Origin: Chara braunii | Taxonomy: Eukaryota; Streptophyta; Charophyceae; Charales; Characeae | Length of the DNA stretch: 64,000 nucleotides | Assembly (NCBI GenBank): GCA_003427395.1 | Contig: BFEA01000181.1 | Span: 1,247,540 to 1,311,539 of the forward strand | Direction: 5' to 3' | Shown here: positions 55,422 to 64,000 of the stretch, one piece after another | How the letters are laid out: every line of letters starts with the position of its first letter | Position numbering within the stretch: position 1 is the first letter of the stretch | The notes under the pieces: generated by a model | The model's database searches: none | What the model saw: the letters and a program-made list of their open reading frames with translations, nothing else | Told to the model about the DNA's origin: nothing | Translations under genes and position numbers: made by a program

Positions 55422-55625
55422 GTGTCATCCTTGCGCAGGTGGGCCATGCTAATCTTCTCTGTATCGTTTCAGTTTTAACGGATGTCCCAAAGGGCCCAAT
55501 TGCGTGTGGTTCTCTCTTTCCAGGATGTTATGGAAGGGTGGGAATGGAGGCAGCTAAAAACCAGATGCAAACCGTGGTTGAATTGGTACGGCGTGGTGGG
55601 TCGTCTGGTCTGGGCCTATTGTGCG
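55141..55625 (-). pseudogene. Two tandem U6 snRNA-derived units with oligo(A) tails
   Basis: On the minus strand each unit has GATACAGAGAAGATTAGCAT, GGCCCACCTGCGCAAG, (GATGACAC in the 55440 unit) and AATTAAAA leading into 30 or more A. The unit at 55390-55620 also keeps GGGACATCCGTTAAAACTG, close to the plant U6 5' part. Upstream is an unrelated roughly 130 bp body (AGCTGCCTCCATTCCCACCC). U6 plus an oligo(A) tail plus a fused body resembles a reverse-transcribed U6 chimera or SINE-like repeat. A single N at 55387 marks the joint between units, so the tandem arrangement may be an assembly join, though the units differ at many sites. Confidence 0.8.
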
Positions 55626-55633
55626 GCGGGTTA

Positions 55634-55786
55634 ATTACCAATTGACGTTTGTGACTGCGATTTCGGCATTTTTTCTGGACCGACATCGTCAGGTCCGACT
55701 GGTGGGAACCCTGTAAGCCCTGATGATTTCGCTTCGAAGAACATCGAAATTGCGGCCAGGAACGTTGAAGTTAAGTGCCCGCAGGA
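55634..55786 (+). pseudogene. Possible C-terminal exon fragment (doubtful)
   Basis: A 51-codon open stretch without Met encodes CDFGIFSGPTSSGPTGG, then SPDDFASKNIEIAARNVEVK and a stop at 55784-55786. The composition is protein-like. It lies between the U6 units and the Ty3-B2 LTR. No family is recognised. Confidence 0.2.
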
Positions 55787-55858
55787 GTAGTCAATGCATG
55801 GGGGGGGGTTTGGCATACTGCGCAGCCACGCGGGCCTGCAGGGCCCGACTAGCGTTCT

Positions 55859-56045
55859 CAGCCTAAAAGCCTGAAAACAAGGGCCTACAGGCCCTGTGTT
55901 GTTTTCAGCCTAAAAGCCTGAAAATAAGGGCCTACAGGCCCTGTGCCGTTTTCAGCCTAAAAGCCTGAAAATGAGGGCCTACAGGCCCTATGTCGTTTCG
56001 GCCTAAAACAGGGCCCTCCAGGCCCTGAGTCTTTTCAGCCTGAAA
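55859..56045 (+). repeat. 47 bp hairpin repeat in the Ty3-B2 LTR, four units
   Basis: CAGCCTAAAAGCCTG recurs at 55859, 55906 and 55953, with a diverged copy at 55999. Each unit includes AGGGCCTACAGGCCCT, a perfect 7 bp hairpin with a 2-base loop. Ty3-B1 has only one such unit in its LTR. Confidence 0.85.
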
Positions 56046-56621
56046 CGGAAGGCCATTTTTCGGCCCTCATAAGATCGACCTACCCTGAAACTTAGGCACC
56101 AGACCAGGGTTTTTGCGCAGGCCATTTTTGGCCTGTTTTCAAGACAACCCTTGTTTGAACTTCAACACCAGGGTCTGGCACGTTTTGGCATTGGCAAGAG
56201 CAGCCTCCTGTACGGGCCAGCACTATATAAGACTGGCCCACCCTGCAGGCTGCAGGTAGTCATGAGGTAGTTCATAGGAACTTCCCAGGCACTTCACGTG
56301 CAGGAGGCAGTCTTCAGGATTCGGCAGCAGCACTCTGGAGCAGCCCCGCAGTAGTACTAGTAGCGATAGCAGTAGTCTTCAGTGCTGGGCGCTATTAGGA
56401 GCTAGAGTAGCGTTGGAGAGATAGAGATGGTTGGCGGAGGCCAGGGAGACTTACCTGTGGCGCCATAGCTCCAGCTTCGTCTTCAAGGTACCTGCAACAG
56501 TGCGCCACCTTCACAGGTTAGTACCGGACGGAGAGAGAGAGAGTTCTTCTTCTTCCTCTTCTAAGTCCACCATCTCTCCTTCACCCTCTCGCTACCTGAC
56601 TTCTCAGTATCTGCAGACTAC

Positions 56622-56622
56622 G

Positions 56623-56663
<41 letters not shown>

Positions 56664-56860
56664 TACGTGGCGAGCCTTGCACGTGAGAAACACAGTGGAG
56701 GTGGAGTTCAAAGAAGAATGAGAAATTTAATGGTTTCAATCTGGCCTTGTTTTTTCTTTTTGTTTTTATTTTTGCATGTTACCACTGTGCCCGTTTTTTG
56801 CTTTTATTCTTTGTTCCGCAAAGTGCGCTCTTTTAGTTTGTAGTGATGTGACAATATATA
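56622..56860 (+). mobile_element. PLE pseudo-LTR fragment beside (GATA)n
   Basis: After ten or so GATA repeats, ACGTGGCGAGCCTTGCACGT and GAGGTGGAGTTCAAAG followed by T-rich DNA and TGATGTGACAATATATA correspond to the 3' part of the PLE pseudo-LTR at 26036-26155. It was inserted into the Ty3-B2 LTR, where Ty3-B1 has a GA microsatellite. The N gap starts right at its end. Confidence 0.68.
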
Positions 56861-57144
56861 NNNNNNNNNNNNNNNNNNNNNNNNNNNNNNNNNNNNNNNN
56901 NNNNNNNNNNNNNNNNNNNNNNNNNNNNNNNNNNNNNNNNNNNNNNNNNNNNNNNNNNNNNNNNNNNNNNNNNNNNNNNNNNNNNNNNNNNNNNNNNNNN
57001 NNNNNNNNNNNNNNNNNNNNNNNNNNNNNNNNNNNNNNNNNNNNNNNNNNNNNNNNNNNNNNNNNNNNNNNNNNNNNNNNNNNNNNNNNNNNNNNNNNNN
57101 NNNNNNNNNNNNNNNNNNNNNNNNNNNNNNNNNNNNNNNNNNNN
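56861..57144. other. Assembly gap, 284 N
   Basis: Unknown sequence inside the Ty3-B2 LTR, beginning at the PLE fragment end. Confidence 1.
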
Positions 57145-57349
57145 TGTGTATGGTTGGGGACTGGCGCATTCTTCCTGTGTGAGCGCCAGGCCCCTTCACA
57201 CCATGGAATGATGATGATGTATGTTTGGTCTGCATTGCAACATTGATTGTTCGGATCATTGGTATATAAGCCTTCCGCTTCGCTATCTTTTACTATGTGA
57301 GAGAGGCCGGTTGTTGTTCTGGTCTGTACCGTTACGGTATGCGATAGTT

Positions 57350-57361
57350 TGGTATCGGAGC
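57350..57361 (+). other. Ty3-B2 primer binding site
   Basis: TGGTATCGGAGC, one substitution from the iMet PBS of Ty3-B1. Confidence 0.92.
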
Positions 57362-57919
57362 GGACCTCTCAATCAGAGGATCCGCCCAATCAAGTAGCCA
57401 GCTTGCTTGATCTACTGATTGTTGAATGGTTGATTGATTGATTGATTGATAGATTGATTGTTTATTAGTAAATCAAGTAGGACTTCGTCAAATCTCTGCA
57501 ATTTTTTTTTCTCTTTTTCGCAACTTTGGATATTAGCAGTTCGTTTTCTCTTTCACTCTGGGCAGATGAGGTAAACTAGGAAGGTTGCCATATTCTCGGA
57601 TTGGATCTACTCTTCTTTGAAAGTGGAACCTCCAATCTATTTCGCTCAATTTTGTTTTTTCAAGATCGCAATTTTTTTGAAAGCCGGAACTTTGCGGAAC
57701 CTTGCCTAAATCTCGCTCATAGTCCTCCTTTGAAATGCCTCACTCAAGCAGATCGACAGACATACAAAAAAAAACAAAAAACAAAGGGGGGGGTGATCCT
57801 CTTCTTTTATTTGTTATTTTTATTTTATTCTGTTGATTAGAACCGGGAGGAAAGTACAGTTTGGTTGGTTACCTTCCTGCGTTTTCCCTCCCACCCAACC
57901 CTTTGCCTGCATTCCCGGT

Positions 57920-58001
57920 TTGGTAAGTGCCACGTCAGCAGTGCCACCTCAGCAACAGTGCCACGCCAGCAGCAGTGCCATGTCAGGAGGGCCCCGCCAC
58001 C
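57920..58001 (+). promoter_or_regulatory. CCACGTCA motif array in the Ty3-B2 leader
   Basis: GTGCCACGTCAGCA, GTGCCACCTCAGCA, GTGCCACGCCAGCA and GTGCCATGTCAGG follow at 16-18 bp spacing right up to the gag ATG, preceded by GTAAGT (57922). This is cleaner than in Ty3-B1. Confidence 0.62.
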
Positions 58002-59660
58002 ATGACGGGCTCATCATTGGGTCTGCCAGGCCAACAGGCGGACGAGTCCATTGACGAGTACCATTAGCAGGTTCTAGCTCTTTTCGCACGAACTGAGGCG
58101 GAGGTACAGCGCCAGGTGGCAGCCGAGGCTGCCCGCCTACAGGCTGACGCAGAGGCAGCAGCTCAAAAGCAGCGGCTTCAGGCCGAAGCAGAAGCATATG
58201 CCCAGGCCCTCCGCAAGGAGACCCGAGAGCTGCTGCAGCGGCACGAAGCCACCAGCGTCGACAAGCTCAAGTTATGGCTTTTTGAACCATCCGTCGACCA
58301 TGATGACGCAACACCGGAAGAGCAGCACAAGGAGTTTTTCTCCAAACTCGTGACACGGTTGGTTTACACTTGTAACCACCAACAGTCCGAGTTAGAGAAA
58401 CATCACCAGGAACTGAAGAAACAACACCAGGAACTGGTGAAACAACACCAGGAACTAGCGAAACAACACCAGGAATTGGTGAATCTCCTACGGACAGTGC
58501 AGAGCCACGAGGATGCTACTCAGGCACTTCATTCCCATGTACAGGACTTGGAGCAAGCTACACCAAGACCAGATGTTGACGAGTCCAGCAGTGCACCCTC
58601 GAACCGCCAATTGGAGGAACGAGTTGACCACGTAGTCGCAATGCTCAGCGACATCAGCACCTTCGCTGCACCAGCCACCATCAGCAAGCAGCTGGACACC
58701 TTGAAGGTCGAGGTTCAGCAACTGCACCATCTGCCCAACAAGGATGGCAACACCACTGCGCAACACTACAAGATGCCGACATTCCGCATCGAAAAGTTCG
58801 ACGATTATATGCATCAAGACCCGGTCCCCTGGTGGGAGGGCTTTACGATGGAACTTCGGATTCTCTTTGTCCCTGAGCACTCGTACATCGGCGCGCTGTT
58901 CCTCAACTCAAAGAGCGGATGCTAGACTTGGCTCAACCACCTGGCAACCATCCACGGCGTCCAGGTCGTCGATCTACATACGAAGATCTCTTAGAAAGAG
59001 TTGACGAGGCTTTGGAAGAAGCGGTTCATCGTGGATGACGCCCTGGCGCTCGCCATCAACCGCCTCTTCGCCATGACCCAAGGCAACACACGGACATGCG
59101 ATTGGCTCACGGAATGGCAAAAGATCGTGGCAACGCCCGATCTAGAGTTGCCATTTTCGCATCTGCGGCAGGAGTTCTACAACCGGTCATGTCCCGCCTC
59201 GAGCCTCGCACTTGGTGATCGCGAGCAATACACAACCTTCGCCGAAATCATCGACAAGGCAAGGGAGATCATAAAGACCAACAGAGTAGTTGCGCACGAG
59301 AAGTCAACGTGGCTGCCAACCTATGTGGAGAAAGGAAACTTTGGTGCGCGTCCGCAAGCTGTGGCTGCAGTCCAACCGGACAACATTGTGGAAGACCCGA
59401 CAGCCACCCAAGCATCACGTGAGGGAGATCAGGTGGCCGTTGTCCAGCCGCAAAGCAACAACAACTCCCAAGGAAAAAAGGAAGCCGAAAATCGCATCGT
59501 CGGTCGGAAACGGACAGCCAGCACCATGACCGAGGCCGAATACAAGTGGCGCGACCGGTATGGCTGCAGCTATTGGTGCAACAGCACCAAGCAGAAGACC
59601 CCCCAATGCCCGGATCAAGGCAAGGAGGATGTTCGCCCTCGCATCAACTCGGGAAACTAA
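58002..59660 (+). pseudogene. gag: Ty3-B2 gag
   Basis: The ATG at 58002 (context CGCCACCATG) opens MTGSSLGLPGQQADE in frame 3. The frame holds to 59660 with only three stops (58068, 58923 and 58993 region). Order: an Ala/Glu/Gln-rich helix (58116-58260), a four-fold heptad repeat KQHQEL(V/A) at 58395-58478, RQLEERVDHVVAML, capsid (YKMPTFRIEKFDDY, WLTEWQKIVATPDL, GDREQYTTFAEII) and a knuckle region at 59565-59609. The knuckle reads C-S-Y-W-C...K-Q-K...C, lacking the His and with shifted first Cys, so zinc binding is doubtful. Confidence 0.86.
58395..58478 (+). repeat. 21 bp in-frame repeat (four heptads) in Ty3-B2 gag
   Basis: Four 21 bp units of the form (G/A)(A/T/C)GAAACA(A/T)CACCAGGAA(C/T)T each encode a K-Q-H-Q-E-L-type heptad. 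The flanking sequence aligns with Ty3-B1, where all 84 bp are absent. Confidence 0.92.
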
Positions 59661-60035
59661 GTTGTGCAGGAGGTGAGGCGACTCCACCTCTCACTCCACC
59701 AGATTCGGCCGCCTTGCAAGCGGCCTCCTACACATTTGGGGAGGATGTGAATGTCGCGAGTCCTCGGTTCACTTACGAGGATTACGGTGTCCACTTGGTC
59801 CCACCGTTGGACCAACCACTCCACGCGCAACAATCCACCGCATGCACGGTTTCACCACCATCGGCAACTGATTCGGCAGCTTTGCCGCCATCTATCACCA
59901 GGGATTCGATGTCATGGTCAAGACTTGAAGAGCTCGACCCGTTGACATTCGCGGACTTCCAATGGACTTCCAATGGATGCCGGCTGATTGCCGAAACCGC
60001 ATTTCAACGTGCTCATGGCACAATTGAGGGATTAA

Positions 60036-60490
60036 GTGCACACTACAGTACCAGCTCCGTTGATGGACGCCAGAGTAGAGGTTGTTGAGCTTCACGACTA
60101 CGTTGCGAAGATCGATCGCGAGTTCAAGACACAACAGTACGACGACATCAACGCGCCATTGTTGTACATACGCATTCAGATCGGAGAAGCGACCTGCAAC
60201 GCTTTGATCGATTGCGGAGCTATGCGCAGCTACATGAGCCAAGACTTTATGGTACGCGCTGTCCTTGGGCCACGTGTTCGGAGGAAGTCGCAGCCTACGC
60301 AAGTCACGATGGCCAACGGTCACATGTGCAAGTCAATCGACCGATGCATTGATGTCGTCCCCGTGTACTTTGCCCGCATGCAAGCGAGGCCTTGTCCTTC
60401 GACATTTTGGACACCAAGTTCGACATGATTTTGGGCATGTCATGGCTGCGAAGCGAGGATCACACAATGAACTTCTACCGCTGCACCATT
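60036..60490 (+). pseudogene. Ty3-B2 aspartic protease
   Basis: Frame 3 (60036-60428) has ALIDCGAMRSYMSQDFM, LGPRVRRKS and TQVTMANGHM. A frameshift near 60390 moves to frame 2 with FDILDTKFDMILGMSWLRSE. The active-site D-C-G is shared with Ty3-B1, so it is a family feature rather than decay. It would process Gag-Pol. Confidence 0.82.
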
Positions 60491-61723
60491 CACGTTCGTG
60501 ATGGGAATAGAGTACTAGTCCCATGTACGGTGCGTCCACCTCATCCTTCGATCAGCTGTCACGTGGTATCCGCTGCAAGCATTCGAGCTTCCATCACCCG
60601 GGATGACATCAAGGAGATGGGTGTGTGTTTTTTCCACGCCCTCCCTCCCCATGACATCTCATCGACGAACGCATCGACATATTTAGGCATCACCGAGCTT
60701 CTCGACGCCTAGGACGACGTGTTCGAAGCCCCGCACGAAGTAGTAACGGATCGGCCCATCCGCCACGAGATCATCCTCGAGGCTGGGCCCGTACCTCCTC
60801 GTGGTTGCATCTACCTCATGAGCGAGTAAGAGTTAAGTGTGCTACGGGCACAACTCGACGACCTTCTCGAGAAAGGCGGGATTCGGCCTAGCTCTTCGCC
60901 ATATGGTGCTCCCGTTCTCTTCGTCCGGAAGAAGAACAAGTATTTGCGGTTGTGCATCGATTATCGCAAGCTCAACGAGCAAACCGTCAAGAACGCCGAC
61001 CCTCTTCTGCGTATCGACGACGTCCTCGATCGGCTGGGCGGCGCCAAGTTCTTTTCCAAGCTTGACCTCAAAGCGGGATATCACCAACTTGAGATCCGGC
61101 AGGAGGACCGATACAAGACCGCGTTTAAGATGCGATATGGGCATTTCGAATGGCTGGTTATGCCATTTGGCCTTAGGAATGCCCCGACCACATTCCAAGC
61201 GGCGATGACAACGGAGTTCCAACACATGCTGGATAGATTCGTACTCATCTACCTCGACGATATCTTGGCGTACAGTCGGAGTTTGGACCAGCATGTGGAG
61301 CACTTGCGCACCATTTTGGAGCGGCTACGACAAGGTAAGTGCGAAGCCAACCACGACAAATGCGAATTAGCGCGGCACGAGCTGGAGTACTTGGGACATT
61401 ATGTGACGCCGCAAGGCATCCGTCCGCTTGCGGACAAGATCGAGGCCATTCGCATATGGCCCGAGCCCACCAACACCACGGACGTTCGCTCATTGATGGG
61501 GTTGGCGGGCTACTATCAATGCTTCATCACGGGGTACTCGAGGATTGCTGCATCTATGACGAGATTGCAATCGCCAAAGGTGCCATTCGTATTCGATGAG
61601 GATGGACGCCGGTCATTCCAAGCACTCAGGACGGCCATGCTCATGGCACCCGTCCTTAGCATCTACGACCCCACCTTGCCAACGAGAGTGACCACTGACA
61701 GTTTCGGCTATGGCATTGGGGCA
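60490..61723 (+). pseudogene. Ty3-B2 reverse transcriptase and start of RNase H
   Basis: From 60392 in frame 2, with stops at about 60710 and 60827, then open from 60839 for 300 codons: [53 protein letters not shown] and YLDD at 61250-61261, thumb [11 protein letters not shown], and RNase H beginning [15 protein letters not shown] is complete and could be catalytically competent as a domain. RNase H is split by an insertion at 61724. Confidence 0.92.
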
Positions 61724-61772
61724 AACCATAGGTGTTTGTAGGTTAGTGATAGGAAGTGTGTTAATGTGTGTT

Positions 61773-61825
<53 letters not shown>

Positions 61826-61872
61826 TGTGTGTGTGTGTGTGTGCGGGACATCCAGGGAGATCCAGGGTGTGT
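61724..61872 (+). repeat. 149 bp microsatellite-bearing insertion in Ty3-B2 RNase H
   Basis: The coding sequence GGGGCA|GTCTTGGAACAACACG is split by 149 bp made of AACCATAGGTGTTTGTAGG, a (GT)n core of about 75 bp (61773-61842) and CATCCAGGGAGATCCAGGG. Ty3-B1 continues with TTGGAACAACACGATGG at the same place. Confidence 0.88.
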
Positions 61873-63149
61873 GTCTTGGAACAACACGACGGTGACGACT
61901 GACACCCCGTGCAGTATTTCAGCCACAAAGTCCCTCCCATCAATTCACTTGATAATGCAAGGAAGAAGGAGCCTGCTCGCGTTCGTGAAAGCGATGGCAA
62001 CACTTCCTCCTTGGGCGTCGTAGGTTCACATGGGTCACAGACAACAACCCGTTGACCTGCTGCAAGACGCAGGATACTGTGAGCAGCACGATCGGACGAT
62101 GGATGTGCTTCATCGACCAATTTGACTTCACACCGAAACATCTCGCCGGCCTCTCCAATTGCTCAACAGATGCACTCTCACGAATACTCGATCTTTGCGC
62201 TATGACACATCATGCCTTCGCATTCGACGAGGAACTCCAACAACACTTTATCCAGGGCTATGAGTCCGACCCGGATTTCGCCACGTTGTATGTGCAGTTA
62301 TCTTAGGACGACCCGCTGGCCAGCCACTATCGCATCGTCGACGGGTACTTGCTCCTTCACTCACGTGGCAAGGACTTATTGTGTGTCGCACGAGACTGTT
62401 GTCTTCGGACTCGCCCTCTCGGCGAGTACCATGACTTGCGACTCGTCGGCCATTTCGTAGTCCATCGCACTATTGCACGACTTCGGCAACGATTCCAATG
62501 GCCCGACCTCATTACCGATGTCACTCCGTATTGTGACTCTTGTGAAGTTTGCCGACGAAGCAAGCCCCGCAACCACCATCCCTACGATGAGTTGCACCCG
62601 ATGTCGATCGCACGGGAACCCGGCCTCTCCATTGCCATGGAAGTCACCGGTCCGTTTCCCCACGACCGCCTCGGGCACGACAACATCCTCATGGTCGTTG
62701 ACCGTTTGAGTAAGTACGCGCGGTTTCTCCCTTGCAAGTACTACGCCACGACTCCCGAACTTGCGCGCCTCTTGCACACCGGCTGGATTTGCAGCCACGA
62801 TGTACTAGAAGACATCGTCAGCGATCGCAACACTCGCTTCATGTTGGCATTCTGGACTTCTCTCATGCAGGAATCCGACACGAAGATGAAACCAAGTTCG
62901 GCTCGGCATCCACAAACGGACGGGCAAACGAAGCGGGCACATCAAACCGCTCAAATGATGCTTTGTATGCTCATTCCTCCGGATCAGAAGGATTGGGTTG
63001 ACGGCCTTCCCGCCATTGAGTTCGCGTACAACACTTCGTTGTATCCGGTGATCGGCGTGACTCCATTCGAGTTGCACCACGGTGGCTGGAAAGGCCGTAT
63101 CTTCGATGATCTTCTCCTCCCACGAACAACCGACATAGACGCCGTCGTA
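61873..63149 (+). pseudogene. Ty3-B2 RNase H remainder and integrase
   Basis: RNase H continues after the insertion, then frame 3 (62052-63149) is nearly open: FDFTPKHLAGLSN, the HHCC domain (H-x-x-LRLVGH, CDSCEVC), and the integrase core to FELHHGG. Two of three catalytic residues are changed: AMEVTG (Asp to Glu, codon 62639) and GQTKRA (Glu to Lys, codon 62931), while VSDRNTRF keeps the second Asp. The sequence leaves the Ty3-B alignment at about 63149, so the C-terminal domain, PPT and 3' LTR are missing. Confidence 0.9.
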
Positions 63150-63175
63150 CCAAATACCCTTACAAGGGTATTTGG
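63150..63175. repeat. Perfect 26 bp palindrome at the Ty3-B2 breakpoint
   Basis: CCAAATACCCTT, two bases AC, then the exact complement of the first arm. It sits where Ty3-B2 similarity ends, so it is a candidate terminus of the inserted DNA to the right. Its AAATACCC word resembles 27631-27640. Confidence 0.85.
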
Positions 63176-64000
63176 CGTGTTTTCTGCGAGTCGTACTAGT
63201 GCAGCCTCGTCCACTCGAAGGCGCGCACGGCCGCGAGGCGGAAGAAACTGAGTAGCAAGGACTTTCTGCGGCCGCACTGCCCTCGGCCACTATTTGTTTT
63301 GAGAGGCTTGAGTGTGAGCGTGCCATTGGCACCCGGAACATGGCGAGTTGTGCCGGGGCGAGGTAGTTCAGGGCGTAGCAGTAAGGTTCGCAGGCCGGGC
63401 ACCAGAGCGACATGGAGCGCTTCCCCACTTCGGTTTTCAAAGTTTCATTTGAATATTTGCTGCTACGACCGCAAGCCGCATCGGACTCAGCTCACGAAGG
63501 GCCAAGCTAGACTCTCCTGTGGGCCACGCCACGACCGACTGTTTGTGTGGGAGCTGGTCGTTGGAGGCACGAGGCAGTAGTAAATTCTGCCCTGAGCAGA
63601 GCCATACGACGAGGTTGTGGCGGTAGCCAGTCGGGCAGTTCGTTTCGTCGGACTTAGGTGTGTGGGCTGCCTATTTGGGACCAGAAAAGAAGTGAACAAT
63701 GCCTGGGCAAGAACGGTCGAGGCACCGTAGCGGAGGTATGCAGATCTATAGGGCGGCACAATGCTCGCCGAAATTTGGGTATAGGGACGGGAGACTGTCG
63801 ATACCGAGCGTGGGATTATGACCGAATGCCTCTCAGGGCAGGATGTGTGCTTACAGCGATGGCGTATGCCTCCTCGGTTGACACAAGACTGTCGGACCGC
63901 TTAGTAGCTGGTCCTCACGAAGCTTCTCCTAGGATAGCGGAGCTCGTAGTGCCAATCGACCGCCAGGCCGAGGGTAAAGGCGGAGGACCGTACTGAGCAT
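63176..64000. other. Unassigned DNA at the window end
   Basis: GC-rich, with no similarity to the other parts of the window that I could find and no recognisable protein domain. The plus frame 63658-63996 (112 codons) runs to near the window edge but shows no pattern. It may be the interior of the element that truncated Ty3-B2. Confidence 0.35.

Larger units (their letters stand above)
55809..57346 (+). repeat. Ty3-B2 5' LTR with insertions
   Basis: Starts TTTGGCATACTGCGCAGCC (the expected first G is changed) and ends before the PBS at about 57346. It carries 47 bp tandem repeats (55859-56045), a (GATA)n run (56622-56661), a PLE pseudo-LTR fragment (56662-56860) and 284 N. It is preceded by nine G, similar to the PPT of Ty3-B1. 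Confidence 0.85.
55809..63149 (+). mobile_element. Ty3-B2: Ty3/Gypsy chromovirus, 3' truncated
   Basis: Second member of the Ty3-B family: LTR, PBS, leader, gag and pol follow Ty3-B1 in order and sequence. Differences: an expanded tandem repeat in the LTR, a PLE fragment and a 284 bp N gap inside the LTR, a four-heptad expansion in gag, a microsatellite insertion in RNase H, and loss of everything after the integrase core at 63149. It has fewer stops than Ty3-B1. Confidence 0.92.

Noticed and set aside
62805-63440. 211-codon minus frame over the Ty3-B2 integrase
   Set aside because: Shadow of the integrase on the other strand plus unrelated DNA.

Overview
The window looks like repeat-dominated nuclear DNA from a large streptophyte (green-lineage) genome. 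The grounds are Ty3 chromoviruses primed by initiator-Met tRNA, U6 snRNA-derived repeats close to plant U6, plant-style CCACGTCA (ACGT-core) motif arrays, and abundant GA, CA/GT and AAT microsatellites. A charophyte alga such as Chara is my best guess, but that is an impression and no sequence here proves it. I found no intact host gene, tRNA, rRNA or CRISPR array. Almost everything recognisable is a mobile element in some stage of decay. Two long N gaps (25001-25200, 56861-57144) and scattered single Ns mark a draft assembly.

Layout. 576-7799: copy A (+) of an unclassified 7.3 kb element, called 'element X' here. 7847-14120: a decayed Ty3 chromovirus (Ty3-A) without recognisable LTRs. 14150-18060: low-complexity and microsatellite DNA with a U6-derived tandem repeat. 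18060-26155: two adjacent Penelope-like retroelements (PLE-1, PLE-2) with pseudo-LTRs. Behind the reverse transcriptase they encode a Pro/Ser-rich linker, a Josephin-like cysteine protease and two RING-type zinc fingers. 26216-28018: unassigned DNA. 28019-35509: Ty3-B1 with 5' LTR, PBS, gag, pol and a 3' LTR cut short by copy B (-) of element X (35510-42893). 42894-46369: an orphan promoter plus ORF start, and degenerate tandem repeats. 46370-54850: Ty3-C on the minus strand, complete with two LTRs and the best preserved element here. 55141-55625: two tandem U6-derived units. 55809-63149: Ty3-B2, same family as Ty3-B1, with an expanded LTR, a PLE fragment, an N gap and a microsatellite insertion. 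63150-64000: a perfect palindrome, then unassigned DNA.

How it works together. The Ty3 elements carry gag-protease-RT-RNase H-integrase-(chromo)domain and would copy themselves through tRNA-iMet-primed reverse transcription. All have stops or frameshifts, but Ty3-C has only a few. The PLEs would have used target-primed reverse transcription. Their added ubiquitin-type modules are the most unusual content of the window. Element X has diverged DNA but conserved peptide blocks between its two copies, so it once coded for protein, yet I recognise no family. Relative ages: X copy B lies inside the Ty3-B1 LTR, and a PLE fragment lies inside the Ty3-B2 LTR, so both are younger than those hosts.
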